Source of the DNA: Ryuthela nishihirai
Lineage: Eukaryota; Arthropoda; Arachnida; Araneae; Heptathelidae
Assembly (NCBI GenBank): GCA_038380435.1
Contig: JAWZYU010000019.1
Location: 17,447,801-17,511,800 of the forward strand
Direction of reading: 5' to 3'
Length of the DNA: 64,000 nucleotides
Shown in pieces: positions 43,555-53,395 of this stretch (position 1 is the first letter of the stretch; each line of letters starts with the position of its first letter). The notes below the pieces were generated by a model. The model was not told the origin of the DNA. It saw only the letters and a program-made list of their open reading frames with translations, and made no database searches. Position numbers and translations under genes: made by a program.

Positions 43555-44060
43555 CAAAAAAAAAGGGCAAGAGTCGATTCGTGCAAGGAGATCCTGGCAA
43601 TGTTTGAACCTATGGCCCCAAACGGTTAACAGACATTGTCACAGCTCATGAGACGTGGTTTGATTAGGATGATCGACAACTATGTTTGGGTTGCGGAAGA
43701 TGAACCTCGTCCCCAAATCCTGCGACAAGACTTTCGCTCAAGGAAGATGATGTTAACAATTGTTTTCAATTCCCGAGGAGTTGTAGCAGAGGACATCTTA
43801 CCAGAAAAAATGACTATAAATGACCAATACTACACCAACATTGTTTTGCTCAAAATGGCTAAGTCCAACAGAACGCTTGTCAAGGGTTCTCCTTCTTCAT
43901 GAAAATGCCAGTCCTCGCGAGAGAACTTCGCTCTCGGGGCAAATGGTACGAAAAGGTGGCATGAAAGAGAGACAGAATTACAAGGAGTTGATTATCTGAT
44001 AGTCCTGGATCTTTCACACTATATGATTGTTCTATTTCTAGAGTTCTAGACAAAAATCGA
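43555..44060 (+). pseudogene. mariner-type transposase fossil
   Basis: Pieces in different frames follow the mariner order. ARVDSCKEILAMFEPMAPNG comes first, then DIVTAHETWFD (first catalytic aspartate, usually GDE-W, here HET). EDEPRPQILRQDFRSRKMML and IVFNSRGVVAEDILPEKMTI (usually F-D--G-V--D-LP) follow. LLHENASPRERTS has Glu where the second aspartate is expected. A very degraded DLSHYMIVLF sits where SPDLAP-D--LF should be. Terminal inverted repeats were not located. It is clearly inactive. Confidence 0.7.
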
Positions 44061-44509
44061 TGTGGTTTATGCAGATCAGAACTCAAATTTATGCAGAATT
44101 TTAAAAATCTAATAAAAGACTTCTTTTTCTAGTTCCTCTACCCAAAATAATTTAAGTTTAACATCGAAGCCAGAAACTTCCTTTCTGATGCTCTATTGAG
44201 AAGAATTATGTTGTTATCCTTATAATATTTTTATTTTTACCGCAATGATATGTTGTATTCCAATTTACTGCTCTAGGAAAATCCTAAGCTTATAGGATCA
44301 TAATCGCACAGCTTAGTAGGAGCATTTTTACTATTTCGTAAAGAAACTTTAAGAGACAGAATTTGCTTTATCTAAACTTTCACACCTATTTGAGAACCTG
44401 ATAAAAACCAAAGGTAATCTAACATAACAAAACCATTAGTAAAATAAAAAATTAGGATATATTTCTCGAAAAATATATTCAATTTGTCCTAATGTTGTCA
44501 TTTTTCGTA
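44061..44509. other. Non-coding spacer
   Basis: AT-rich sequence with no supported feature. Confidence 0.5.
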
Positions 44510-44820
44510 GGGGCGGTGGTGGCGCAGTCGGTAGCACGCCAGGCTCGTAATCTGCAGTTCCCAGGTTCGAGTCTCAACTGGGCCAATGTTGAGATTTATC
44601 TCCGCAAAACTCACCGTTGTATGGGAGGTTAAGACGTGGCCCTGTGTACGTTAAAGAACCTGCTGGATGGCCTTGACGGGATTCTACCATCTGTCTTTTA
44701 CAGCTGTCCATTGGGTCTCCTCCCTCAATTTTACTTGAGCCCTCGGGGTCCTTGTGACATGGCCATTCAGCCCAATGTGTGCAAAAAGTGCTGCTCAGAA
44801 GTAAAACAACCCAACCCTTA
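44510..44820 (+). repeat. SINE family 1 copy
   Basis: Head GGGGCGGTGGTGGCGCAGTC, GGTAGCACGCCAGG, B-box-like CAGGTTCGAGTCTC and GAGATTTATCTCCGCAAAAC. An internal deletion removes the usual cluster around ACCGATGGGCTTGG. CGTTAAAGAACCTGCTGGAT and AAAACAACCCAACCC then close the copy. Confidence 0.8.
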
Positions 44821-44899
44821 ATCACGAGACTTACGTGATCCCCTGAGAGTGCAAGTGCCAGACTAATTTGCACACACATAGGACAGAAAAGGGGCTTAC

Positions 44900-45340
44900 A
44901 AGCTCCTCCTAGCTGTTACAGACCTTCTCATAGAAGGACATGCTCCACTAAGACCGAAGTCACTGCTGACCACTGCCTCAGTAAGAGCTAACACAGCACA
45001 CAAAGTCTGCTTTCCGGGAACAGGTATTATGATTAGCGACAAACCTCGGATGCTCCGCAATTCAGAGACTGCACTACATCTATCGGAAGAATGCCACGTT
45101 ATAGCACTACCCACCATCGCTGCTGAACAGTACTATAAAAGTAAAGTCCCGCCTTTGGCAAAACCTGAATCTGCTCTGCATCGCTCCAAACAAGGATATT
45201 GAGGATCCAAGTTCACACAGCGCCCGTGACGCCTGCCTTCCAGGAACAACGTAATAATGTGTGGCAATCCCGGTGTTCCGCAATACAGAGACTGCACTAC
45301 ACCTAGAGGGAGTTGCCACGAAACCACAATCCACTAGCCA
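44900..45340 (-). repeat. Duplicated unknown repeat, two diverged units
   Basis: In reverse complement, a unit with GTAGTGCAGTCTCTG, ATTGCGGA and CCCGGAAAGCAG occurs at about 45095-45013. It recurs as GTAGTGCAGTCTCTGTATTG with TTCCTGGAAGGCAG at 45320-45237, about 224 bases apart. The phrase ACTAAGACCGAAGTCACTGC (44949-44968) also occurs at about 36735. It is probably a tandemly duplicated fragment of another dispersed element. Overlapping minus-strand frames have no recognised domain. Confidence 0.5.
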
Positions 45341-46690
45341 GGGTACTTTCTATCATAGATGTTGCCTTATTAGATCTGACTTACTGCGGGAGAAGACCTG
45401 TGGAAGAGAGAGACCTTACTTTTTTGAACAAGTCTGTCTGATGAAATAATCATTGAGGTGCAATCAGTGGGTATTTTTGAATTTAGAAACTTGCCTAGGA
45501 AAAAGCCAAATCACTCACTGATTTTTGTCCAAATAATTGCCAAAATATATCAGATGGTATCTTTTGAATTTAGAGCCAAACACTGAAGAAGTCCTATCTT
45601 TTTGAGTCCTCCGTAGCAGAGTCACTCAGGCGACCCCGTCGTTGAGCCACGCCTAATCGGGCCGATCCATCCCTTTCGGCATGACCCCCAACTTCGTCCT
45701 CTCCATGGAGCCGACTCTCGGCTCTCAGCAAACAGTCAGTAACCCACTTCGGGGCGGACAACCGGGCCAGTCACTCTCTCCCTAAGCACCATGCCAATTA
45801 AGGTTTGAACTGACCAGCCAAGCCAAAAGCCGAAGAGGGCATCAGACTGCCTTGCCCAGTGAGACTCTGAAGCTCAGTGCAAGTTTGTTTCTATTAGTCT
45901 CTTGAGGGAAAAGGGGGAACTCAGAAAGCATCCCCTAGTTGCATTTTGATGGACAGTCACATAGCCTGCGTTTGCTACACTCAGTAAGCCCTTACGACCA
46001 AACTAATTGACTGTCTCCGAAGCGAAAACATCATTAACTGCTAAGAAAAATTGAAAGATGTCGTTAACCATTATTATTGATCTTTAGGAGCATTTAGATA
46101 TTACGTTGATTACAGTGGCTGAATAGGTGGGGGCCAGCATAATATTGTATTCAGAGAAACCAACTATGCAGGGGCGGTGATGGCTCAGATGCTAATGCGC
46201 AACGTCTGCTCTGTTTCACCCAAATTATGCCAGCGGTGAAAAAGGAACATCGATGGGATTGGAAAAGAACCTATGCGTATATACTTCTAATGAAACTTCC
46301 GTATATATATGTATATTGTGGCTCATGTCAGGCACGTACCACAGAATTTAGTTTGAGGGTGGGGTAGGGTGTTCGAGAATTTAGCCTCTGAGGTGGGGGA
46401 GGGGCACTTAAAGCTTTCTCGTAATATTTCGCGCAGATAATTAAGACGGAGAAGAGAGTTTCGAGTTCACTAAATGCTTCCTGAAATGAAATAAAACGGG
46501 CAATTTATTTTTGGAGGGCAAATATTCGTGTAAAATGTTTGTAGGAACTCTGTCAGCTCGGGCAGAAAGGGAAGAGAGCCGGAATCGCCATTTTAGTAGC
46601 AGGGCCATTTCTGCCCAGCAACAGAGCGCCAGCAGTAGATCCAGTTTGGGTAGCTGAATGAAAAATGTAAGATAAGCGTTTGTTTAAACC
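45341..46690. other. Non-coding spacer, GC-richer in part
   Basis: A segment at 45600-45930 is clearly GC-richer than its surroundings (CCGTCGTTGAGCCACGCC) but matches nothing else in the window. A SINE family 1 head fragment (GGGGCGGTGATGGCTCAG) sits at 46172-46280. No gene supported. Confidence 0.45.
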
Positions 46691-46885
46691 CTAGCGCTCC
46701 TTACATGGGAGCAAGAGTCGACGTCGCAGCACAGGGAATCGTGTCCATTCCCCATTGGACGAGATAACCAAACGTAATCCTCTCCACGAAGAAAACATCA
46801 CGTGACCACATCTGGCAGTTCTTTCGAACGAGAGAACAGTTTTCAAAATGAGACAGTTGCAAGTTGACAACGAAACTTTCTGCAT
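46691..46885 (-). pseudogene. Possible Tc1-like transposase scrap
   Basis: The minus frame reads HVMFSSWRGLRLVISSNGEW and VLRRRLLLPCKER. This resembles the V-FSDESRF to VWRR-G block of Tc1 transposases with damage at the catalytic aspartate. It is a different lineage from the neighbouring Tc1 copies. Weak similarity only. Confidence 0.35.
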
Positions 46886-46894
46886 GTCAGGCGT

Positions 46895-47208
46895 TTTTTA
46901 TCTGTTTGCATTCTCTGGAGACCCTAGCAGAGTGTATACGGGCGTTGTCGCTGCTGAACAACGCCCGTATACACCTAGCATAGTGTATACGGGCGTTGTC
47001 ATGCTGGAAAATGAGCTGCTACATGCCTCCCAGGAATGGTAGGTAACAAAACAGGCTGCAGAACCGCCCTAACGTATCATGCATCTGTCAGTGTTCCCAT
47101 GATGTTGACAAGAGGTGACCTGCTGTCATATCCACCCCATACCATTCTGCCTGACTGACGGGCGGTGTGCTGGTCGTTCACAAAAGCTGGATCCGTCCTC
47201 TCGCCAGG
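46895..47208 (-). mobile_element. Inverted fragment of the adjacent Tc1 transposase
   Basis: The reverse complement of this interval matches about 47795-48050 of the next element. Shared strings include CGGGCGTTGTCATGCTGG, CCATTCCTGG (inverted here as CCAGGAATGG), CAGGCTGCAGAACCGC and CTCTCGCCAGGTTG. At 46930-47000 the piece GTGTATACGGGCGTTGT is present three times in alternating orientation, a local snap-back duplication. The result is a hairpin-forming arrangement with the N-terminal half of the transposase as the loop. Confidence 0.8.
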
Positions 47209-48439
47209 TTGTTTCTATGCAGGTGGAAGTCGAGAACGGTTGAGATTAGGTGGTTCAAAAGCGACGGCCAAAAATGCCTTGTACATGCCATCAGCAGATT
47301 TACCGCGATTTAGATGCTTTTGGAAGAGGAAGAATTACAGGCCTATGTGAAACTGGATGGACTGCATGTGTCGCTGCCGATGTTCATCGGGATGCACGAA
47401 CTGTGAACAGCAGTGAAATGAAGGTTCTAGCGTGCATCGCAGAGGGAGTGGTGCCATCCGATAGAGATCAACACGGCTTGATAAGCGCATTGTTCGACAT
47501 GCTCATTCGTCACCACAGAGCATTGCAGGCGATATTCGACAGGCTGTGTCAGAAGTCACGGACGTCCCTATAACGACCCTAATGGTAAACCGAAGGTTGC
47601 ATGAGGCATACCTGCGGTCTAGGCAACTGTTACATTGACTGCCTTTGACTGCAAACCATCGCAGCGCTCGTCTGGCTTGGTGACGAAATTGTGCGCAACT
47701 GGGGTCAGGAATGGAACACTTTTGTGTTTAGTGATGAATCTCATTTCTGTCTGGATGCTGACAATCGACGGGTTGTGTATGACGGCAACCTGGCGAGAGG
47801 ACAGATCCAGCTTCTGTTCACGACCGGCACACTACCCATCATAATGGTATGGGGTGCTATTGGATATGACAGCAGGTCATAACTTGTACGCTCACGGGAA
47901 CACTGACAGCTGCACGATACGTTAGCGCGGTTCTGCAGCCTGTTTTGTTACCATTCCTGGAAGGCATGCAGCAGCCTATTTCCCAGCATGACAACGCCCG
48001 TGTATACACTGCTAGTGTCTCCAGACAATGTTTGCAACATGTTCAAGTATTGCCATGGCCAACACGATCTCCAGATTTATCCCCAATAGAAAATCTGTGG
48101 GACCACATTGGACGACTTGTGCAATCCTCTCACTGGCTGGTGCGGAATCTCGATGAATTATGGGAGCAAGTCAACGCTGCTTAGTGTGAAATTCCTCAGG
48201 ACCATATCCGTCGACTGTATGACTCCATGCCACGCCGTATTGCTGCCTGTATTGCCGTTCACGCGGTGCAAACCACCTGCTGAGGCAATCACATTATGCT
48301 GTATTTTCTCATCTTCTAACCGCTGTAAGAGGCTGCAAATTAAATCACGGTATGTGAATATGTATTGCTATGTGTGCATTACATTTCACTCCTATCCCCT
48401 CACTCCTTCTAGGTGGGGCAATTTCAATGTCGTGCAGTG
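47209..48439 (+). pseudogene. Tc1-like transposase copy 1 (3' end intact, 5' end lost)
   Basis: Frames in order: LDAFGRGRITGLCETGWTAC (N-terminal helix-turn-helix, 47250-47573); WNTFVFSDESHFCLDADNRR (first aspartate) and MVWGAIGYDSRS (47691-47882); HDNARVYTASVSRQCLQHV (second aspartate) and RSPDLSPIENLWDHIGRL with the DD34E glutamate (47945-48184). Frameshifts and stops lie near 47575 and 47885. The right terminus is AATGTCGTGCAGTG ending at 48439, followed by TA. The left terminal repeat is missing, replaced by the inverted fragment. Confidence 0.85.
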
Positions 48440-48479
48440 TATTATAAATTGTATATATTATTTAAATCACGTGTATATA

Positions 48480-49027
48480 CACTGCACGACAATGAAATTG
48501 CCCCACCTAGAAGGAATGAGGGGATAGAGGTGAAATGTGGCACACACATAGCGATACATATTGGCATACCATGATTTAATTTGCAGCCACTTACAGCGGT
48601 TAGAAGATGAGATAATGCAGCACAATGTGACTGCCTCAATAGGTGGTTGCACCGCCGTGAATGGCAAAGCAGGCAGCAATACAGCGTGGCATGGAGTCAT
48701 ACAGTCGATGGATATGGTCCTGAGGACTTGCACACCAAGCAGCATTGACTTGCTCCCACGGGCAGTGTGTCGGCCATGAACAAAACTGGATTCGTCCTCC
48801 CACCAGATTGTCACCATATACGAACCCGTTGATTGTCAGCACCCAGACAGAAACGGGATTCATCATTAATCACAACAGTGTTCCGTTCATGACCACAGTT
48901 CGCGCGACCCGTCATTGGCTCCCGATTCTCATCATTTGCATATCTCAAATCCGCACCCCCCCCCCTTCTATTTGCATATTTATACGGCATGTCCTTCTTG
49001 GTGGGGAACTTTCAATGTCGAGCAGTG
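48480..49027 (-). mobile_element. Tc1-like copy 2, internally deleted, inverted
   Basis: Both termini are present. CACTGCACGACAATGAAATT starts at 48480, and its inverted relative ending AATGTCGAGCAGTG is at 49027, each flanked by TA (48478-48479 and 49028-49029). On the minus strand it keeps INDESRFCLGADNQRV and then jumps to WEQVNAAW, deleting the second and third catalytic residues. It is thus a 548-base deletion derivative of the neighbouring Tc1 family, facing it 3' end to 3' end across 36 bases. Confidence 0.88.
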
Positions 49028-49029
49028 TA

Positions 49030-49195
49030 TAATATTACACATGAGTTTCTGTTTATCGGCCACCTAGAGAGTAGGAACATCCTGACAAGGTAGAGATAAT
49101 TACCCTTCTGCACACACTCTCACACACTGCAAGTTGAAAAAGAACCCACCCTAGACAGGTGGAGAAGAAGCATGTCTACAACATTATTTTTATTA
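49030..49195. other. Short spacer
   Basis: Unassigned sequence between a Tc1 derivative and a MITE; nothing recognised. Confidence 0.4.
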
Positions 49196-49763
49196 CACTG
49201 GTTTCCATAAATTAAGGAAAATCCCTAAGTTAAGTCAATGGGAAGCTAACGTCAAAACTCTATAACTTCCAAAATAAGTTTTTTGTTTTGAAAAATGTGA
49301 TTGCAGATAAAGATCTCGATCAAATATATCAATATCTCAATTTTCAACAATATATTCGTTCAGTATTTAACGAGTTATGGGAGTTTGAATATTTAACAAC
49401 AGCAATACCAGTCTTAAGAAACTTATACAAAACTGAATAATAGTGAAAGAATTCTTTACACAGAGTTCTGAAATACAAACTTATTTCATTTAACGCTTTG
49501 ATACAATATTTATTACGAAGTTTTAATTAACTTCTGAAGTCAATTTTTGTGACTGGCACTGTTATCGCTAAATATTCAAAGTGCCATAACTCATTAAATA
49601 CTGAACGAATATGGTTGAAAATAGAGATATTGACTTATTTGATTGAGATCTTTATCTGCAATCACATTTTTCAAAACAAAAAACTTATTTTAGAAATAGA
49701 GTTTTGACGTCAGCTTCCCATTGACTTAACATAGGAATTTTCCTTAATTTATGGAAAAAAGTG
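49196..49763. mobile_element. 570-bp MITE with long inverted repeats (copy 1)
   Basis: Starts CACTGGTTTCCATAAATTAA and ends with the inverted TTAATTTATGGAAAAAAGTG. TA flanks both ends (49194-49195, 49764-49765). The arms pair over about 200 bases, including GGGAAGCTAACGTCAAAACT with AGTTTTGACGTCAGCTTCCC-like, and ATTGCAGATAAAGATCTCGA with its complement. Non-coding; Tc1/mariner-type by TA flank. Confidence 0.88.
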
Positions 49764-49765
49764 TA

Positions 49766-50197
49766 TTTAAAGTTGAAGCTTTGCCGTTTCTAACAGAAAA
49801 TGCTTCTCTTAATACTTATCCTGAACACTGTATTTTTAATGAAAGAAAACTAAAAGAATCCTTACAACCATCTTTTAAGATGCCATTTATTTCAGTGAAC
49901 AGTATGTTATAACAATTTTATTTATGTTTGAATTAAATTCTAGGCAATGACTGGCAACGCTGCAGTAAAATGTTTGAGCTTTCCTAAGTCTTGATCGAAT
50001 GTATTTTAAAATCGTTATGTAGATAAATTTGATTGAAATCTTTATCTTTTTTTTTTCCTTAAGCGGCATTTTATTGTGAAAAGCTTATTTTCCAAGTTAA
50101 CTGAATCGAATGTGGAGTTCCAATTCCAGTTTAATTCAGCTGAATGGCGATTTCTGTTCACTTATGGAACTGTTCCAAATATTTCCTAATGTAGTGA
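49766..50197. other. Non-coding spacer
   Basis: AT-rich; possibly further worn MITE-like sequence (AATTTGATTGAAATCTTTAT at about 50026), not bounded. Confidence 0.4.
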
Positions 50198-50580
50198 GGA
50201 CGTGAGGGAACGGCTCATTAAGTAGCGCGCCAGGCTCGTAATCTGCAGTTCCAGAGTTCCAGTCCCATCTGGGCCAACGTTGTGATTTATCTCCACAAAA
50301 CCCCTACCCTTCCATCGGTCAGTAGGGGGCACCGATTGGCTTGGAAAGGTCGCCGTCCATTGGATGGGAGGTAAAGCCGTGGTCCCGTTTTCGGAAGTGC
50401 ATACTTTGTGCTCGTTAAAGAGCTTACTGTATGGCTTTGATGGGAAGCTACCATCTGTTTCCTAACAGCTGTCCAGTGGGTCTTCTTCCATCAGCCTTCT
50501 CTGAGACCTCAGGGTCCTTGTGACCTGGTTGTTTAGCTCATTGTGTGTAAAAGTGCAGCCACAAGTAAAACAACCCAACC
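50198..50580 (+). repeat. SINE family 1 copy
   Basis: AAGTAGCGCGCCAGGCTCGT, ATCTGCAGTTCCAGAGTTCC, GATTTATCTCCACAAAACCC, CACCGATTGGCTTGGAAAGG, CCTAACAGCTGTCCAGTGGG and the end AAAACAACCCAACC. A 20-base insertion is visible in the middle. Confidence 0.8.
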
Positions 50581-50724
50581 GAATTCTAATATAGTGAATA
50601 CCTTTGGAAATTCAGATCAATACTGCAATCGAAGTATTTTAATTTTTTCCTGAAATAAATATTGCTATCACCAGTATAAGGTATATGAATATCCTCGTCG
50701 ACCATCTACACCTGTTCGTAACAG

Positions 50725-51065
50725 TTCTCTTTCCGCACCATGACGCCATCATTCAATAGGACGACGCCACACCGCATCTTCCCGAGTAGCGACCAATTGG
50801 CTCCAGGAGCATTCAAGTGAGTTTACCATACCTCGATCGCCGGAGCTCAACCCCATTGAGAATTTGGGGGACGAATTGGAAAGATCTGTTCGAGCCCACC
50901 AACTCCCACTGGCAATTGTGGATGCTCTTACGACAGGCGATCCTCGCTTCATGGGCGCAAATACCACATCCGTGATTTCAACACCTCATGGAGAATCCCA
51001 AGATGTATGGCTGCTGTTGTCAGGGTAAAAGGTAGAGCAACAGGTTATTAGGTAGATATATAGAA
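50725..51065 (+). pseudogene. Tc1-like transposase 3' fragment
   Basis: Translating with frame changes gives DDATPHRIFPSS, then EFTIPRSPELNPIENLGDEL, the SPELNPIEN-WDE block holding the third catalytic glutamate. RSVRAHQLPLAIVDALT and ISTPHGESQDVWLLLSG follow. Only the C-terminal third survives. Sequence differs from the copies at 47 and 60 kb, so it is another Tc1 lineage. Confidence 0.6.
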
Positions 51066-52016
51066 TAATTTCTCCATTAAGTTTAATAGTAGGAGGCTCC
51101 GAGAATTCATTTCCCAATTGCTAAAACATTCCACCGAATAGGGAAGGTTAAAATTATATTCCAAGTGGAATGAGATTTTATATTTTTTTAAAATCTTTTT
51201 TTAGTTTCAGACATACAATACGAGGCTAAAATAAAATTATACAAAGGTAGTTGTCTTGGATTGCAAAGCAGGTAAACAAGTTTCAGATTTTGTATATGGC
51301 GACAGGATTTTCAGGGGACGTACCCAGAGGGGGAACCCCACCCCGAGTACGTTTCTAGTACACCCCCACCCGAGTTCGTTTCTAGTACAACATATAATGT
51401 TATTACTGGAGCGGTCTATTTCATGGAAAGGGAAGGTGTGCTTAATGAAGTGTCCACTCAGTATATGCCATTGACCTATATTTGTTTGGTATTACAATCA
51501 TACGGATTTAAATAGTACAGAACAATAAATAGCTAAGCAGCACGACTAGGAGTTATGGCTATAGTTCAGGTTTTAGCACCGTAGTATTTTGTCGAATCAT
51601 CGATCTGAGAATAAAACTTGTAGAGCTATTTATCTTTTGTTACAAAGATTAGTGAATGTGAATTACTGTTTTGGAAAAGGGCATTGATGTACTGCAAATT
51701 TTCAATAGATATTTTCCACATTTACTGTTAATGTTAATGGTCACAAACTTATGTTGTCAAAGTGTGTTTCGCATCTGTGACACTGATACCGAAAGTCACT
51801 AGAATCTGGAGTGAAAGAATTCGTTACATGTTCCTTTAAGGAAAGTACATTATGTGTAAGTTTAAATCTAATTATATCATGTATTTAATGTTAAGAAAGA
51901 AGTAACTGTATGGACACGGACATACAAATATTTGCGTACGAAATGATAACCCTTTATCAAATTTAGTTGCCCTGAAAAGGGCAGTTTGGTCCTTGAATTC
52001 CTCAGTTCTCACTGTC
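51066..52016. other. Non-coding region downstream of the Ser-rich gene
   Basis: No supported gene. If the frame at 52832-52017 is real, its 3' untranslated region lies here on the minus strand. The phrase GGGACGTACCCAGAGGG at 51317 has loose relatives at 46335 and 62795. Confidence 0.4.
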
Positions 52017-52832
52017 TTAGTTGTCTATATCTCTTTTCACACAACATGATGAACAGCACGAACGGATGCATTTTGGGATGGATCTGAAAATTCTGTTTAA
52101 ATGTTCAGCAACGCTTCGAGCAGCCTTCCGTTTATTTGTCATTTCAACAGGTTTCCCTTTCATATCAGCATTCGTTTCCTTCCATTCGGCAACATCTTTC
52201 ATTTCAGGAAAATGAGTCGCGTCGATTGACATTAAACTCACCTTCTCCACTGGCGATACTTCAGAATCAGCTAGTAATGAGGAAATGTCAGATACAATTG
52301 TTGATGAAGAGCCTTCAGCTACAGCTATTGATGACGATGCTGAAGATTCAGTAACTGATGAAGACACTACAGATTGAGCAACTAATGAAGATACTGAAGA
52401 TTCAGCAACTGATGATGATAGTTTAGATTCAGCAACTGATGACGATACTTCAGGTTTCACTTCTTGTATAACATTTACCAACTCATCTACGTGTTTTTCA
52501 CACTCTGCAATGTTTATCTCATTTGATGTCTGTTGCTGAGCTAATGGGGTAAGACTGATACCGCTATATTTTACTTCACCTGAATGGATGCAATCATATT
52601 TTGTCTTCGGAAAGCTATTGTGACGTATCATGACATTTGCAGATCCCTCATCACCATTTTCAAGGTCTTTGCTAGCGAGAAGATCACCTTCGGACCTACT
52701 AGGCCTCACAGATGTATTTTCTGCTTTATCTTCTTCACAGGGATTTATTTTAAACAGAAAGTAATAGTCGATCTCTCTACGAAGAGTCGACCAGCTGAGG
52801 GAGGAGATTTTCTGCTTTCCTCGCCTCTTCAT
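52017..52832 (-). CDS. Ser-rich repeat protein with C-terminal Cys cluster, probably a last exon; unrecognised
   Basis: A 271-residue open frame with no family I recognise. It is charged at the N-terminus (CEEDKAENTSVRPSRSEGDL) and then has a run of imperfect 8-9 residue repeats around residues 133-180 (SSSVAES, LSSSVAES, VSSLVAQ, VSSSVTES). Acidic/Met segments follow, and a basic end with CIRSCCSSCCVKRDIDN. The CC pairs next to basic residues could be lipidation sites, which is speculation. There are no membrane segments and no signal peptide. The frame is open without element motifs in a region full of broken frames, which argues it is real. The start at 52832 lies 14 bases from a SINE, so upstream exons are likely beyond it. 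Confidence 0.5.
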   Translation of the reverse strand: MKRRGKQKISSLSWSTLRREIDYYFLFKINPCEEDKAENTSVRPSRSEGDLLASKDLENGDEGSANVMIRHNSFPKTKYDCIHSGEVKYSGISLTPLAQQQTSNEINIAECEKHVDELVNVIQEVKPEVSSSVAESKLSSSVAESSVSSLVAQSVVSSSVTESSASSSIAVAEGSSSTIVSDISSLLADSEVSPVEKVSLMSIDATHFPEMKDVAEWKETNADMKGKPVEMTNKRKAARSVAEHLNRIFRSIPKCIRSCCSSCCVKRDIDN

Positions 52833-52845
52833 ATGGGGACAGCTG

Positions 52846-53395
52846 AGATTTATCTCCGCAACAATCTGTAGTTACCAGGTTCGAATCCCAGTTGGGTCAG
52901 CGTTGAGATTTATCTCCGCAACAATCTGTAGTTACCAGGTTCGAATCCCAGCTGGATCAGCGTTGAGATTTATCTCCGCAACAATCTGTAGTTACCAGGT
53001 TCGAATCCCAGCTGGATCAGCGTTGAGATTTATCTCCGCAACAATCTGTAGTTACCAGGTTCGAATCCCAGCTGGGTCAGCGTTGAGATTTGTCTCCGCA
53101 AAATAACCCGCTCTTCTCACGGTCAGTAAGGGACACCGATGGGCTTGGAAAGGCCGACGTCCGTCAGATGTGACGTTAAGCCATTGCACCGTGTGCGGGA
53201 GAGCCATACCCTATGCACGTTAAAGAACCCGCTGGATGGCCTTGTCGGGAGGTTACCATCTGTCTCCCAACAGCTGTTCCATGGGTCCCCTCCCTCAAAC
53301 TTCTCTGAACCTTCGGGGTCCTTGTGACCTGGTCATTTAGCCCATGGTGTGCAAAAAAGTGCTGCTCAGAGGTAAAATCATAGCCCAACCCAAAT
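52846..53395 (+). repeat. SINE family 1 copy with four tandem 60-bp units
   Basis: The unit GAGATTTATCTCCGCAACAA then TCTGTAGTTACCAGGTTCGA then ATCCCAGCTGGATCAGCGTT occurs four times with exact 60-base period from 52853 to 53092, differing at only a few positions. The normal SINE body follows (GAGATTTGTCTCCGCAAAAT, CACCGATGGGCTTGGAAAGG, CCCATGGTGTGC). Each unit contains one B-box-like GGTTCGAATCC. The A-box head is not seen. Confidence 0.92.

Noticed and set aside
52853..53092. CRISPR-like array of regularly spaced repeats
   Set aside because: The 60-base units are contiguous near-identical copies without variable spacers, and they derive from a SINE in eukaryotic DNA.
23434..53395. tRNA genes suggested by A-box and B-box motifs
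   Set aside because: The hits (23.4, 36.1, 39.5, 44.5, 50.2, 52.9 kb) all continue into the same 150-350 base SINE bodies and lack a paired acceptor stem.
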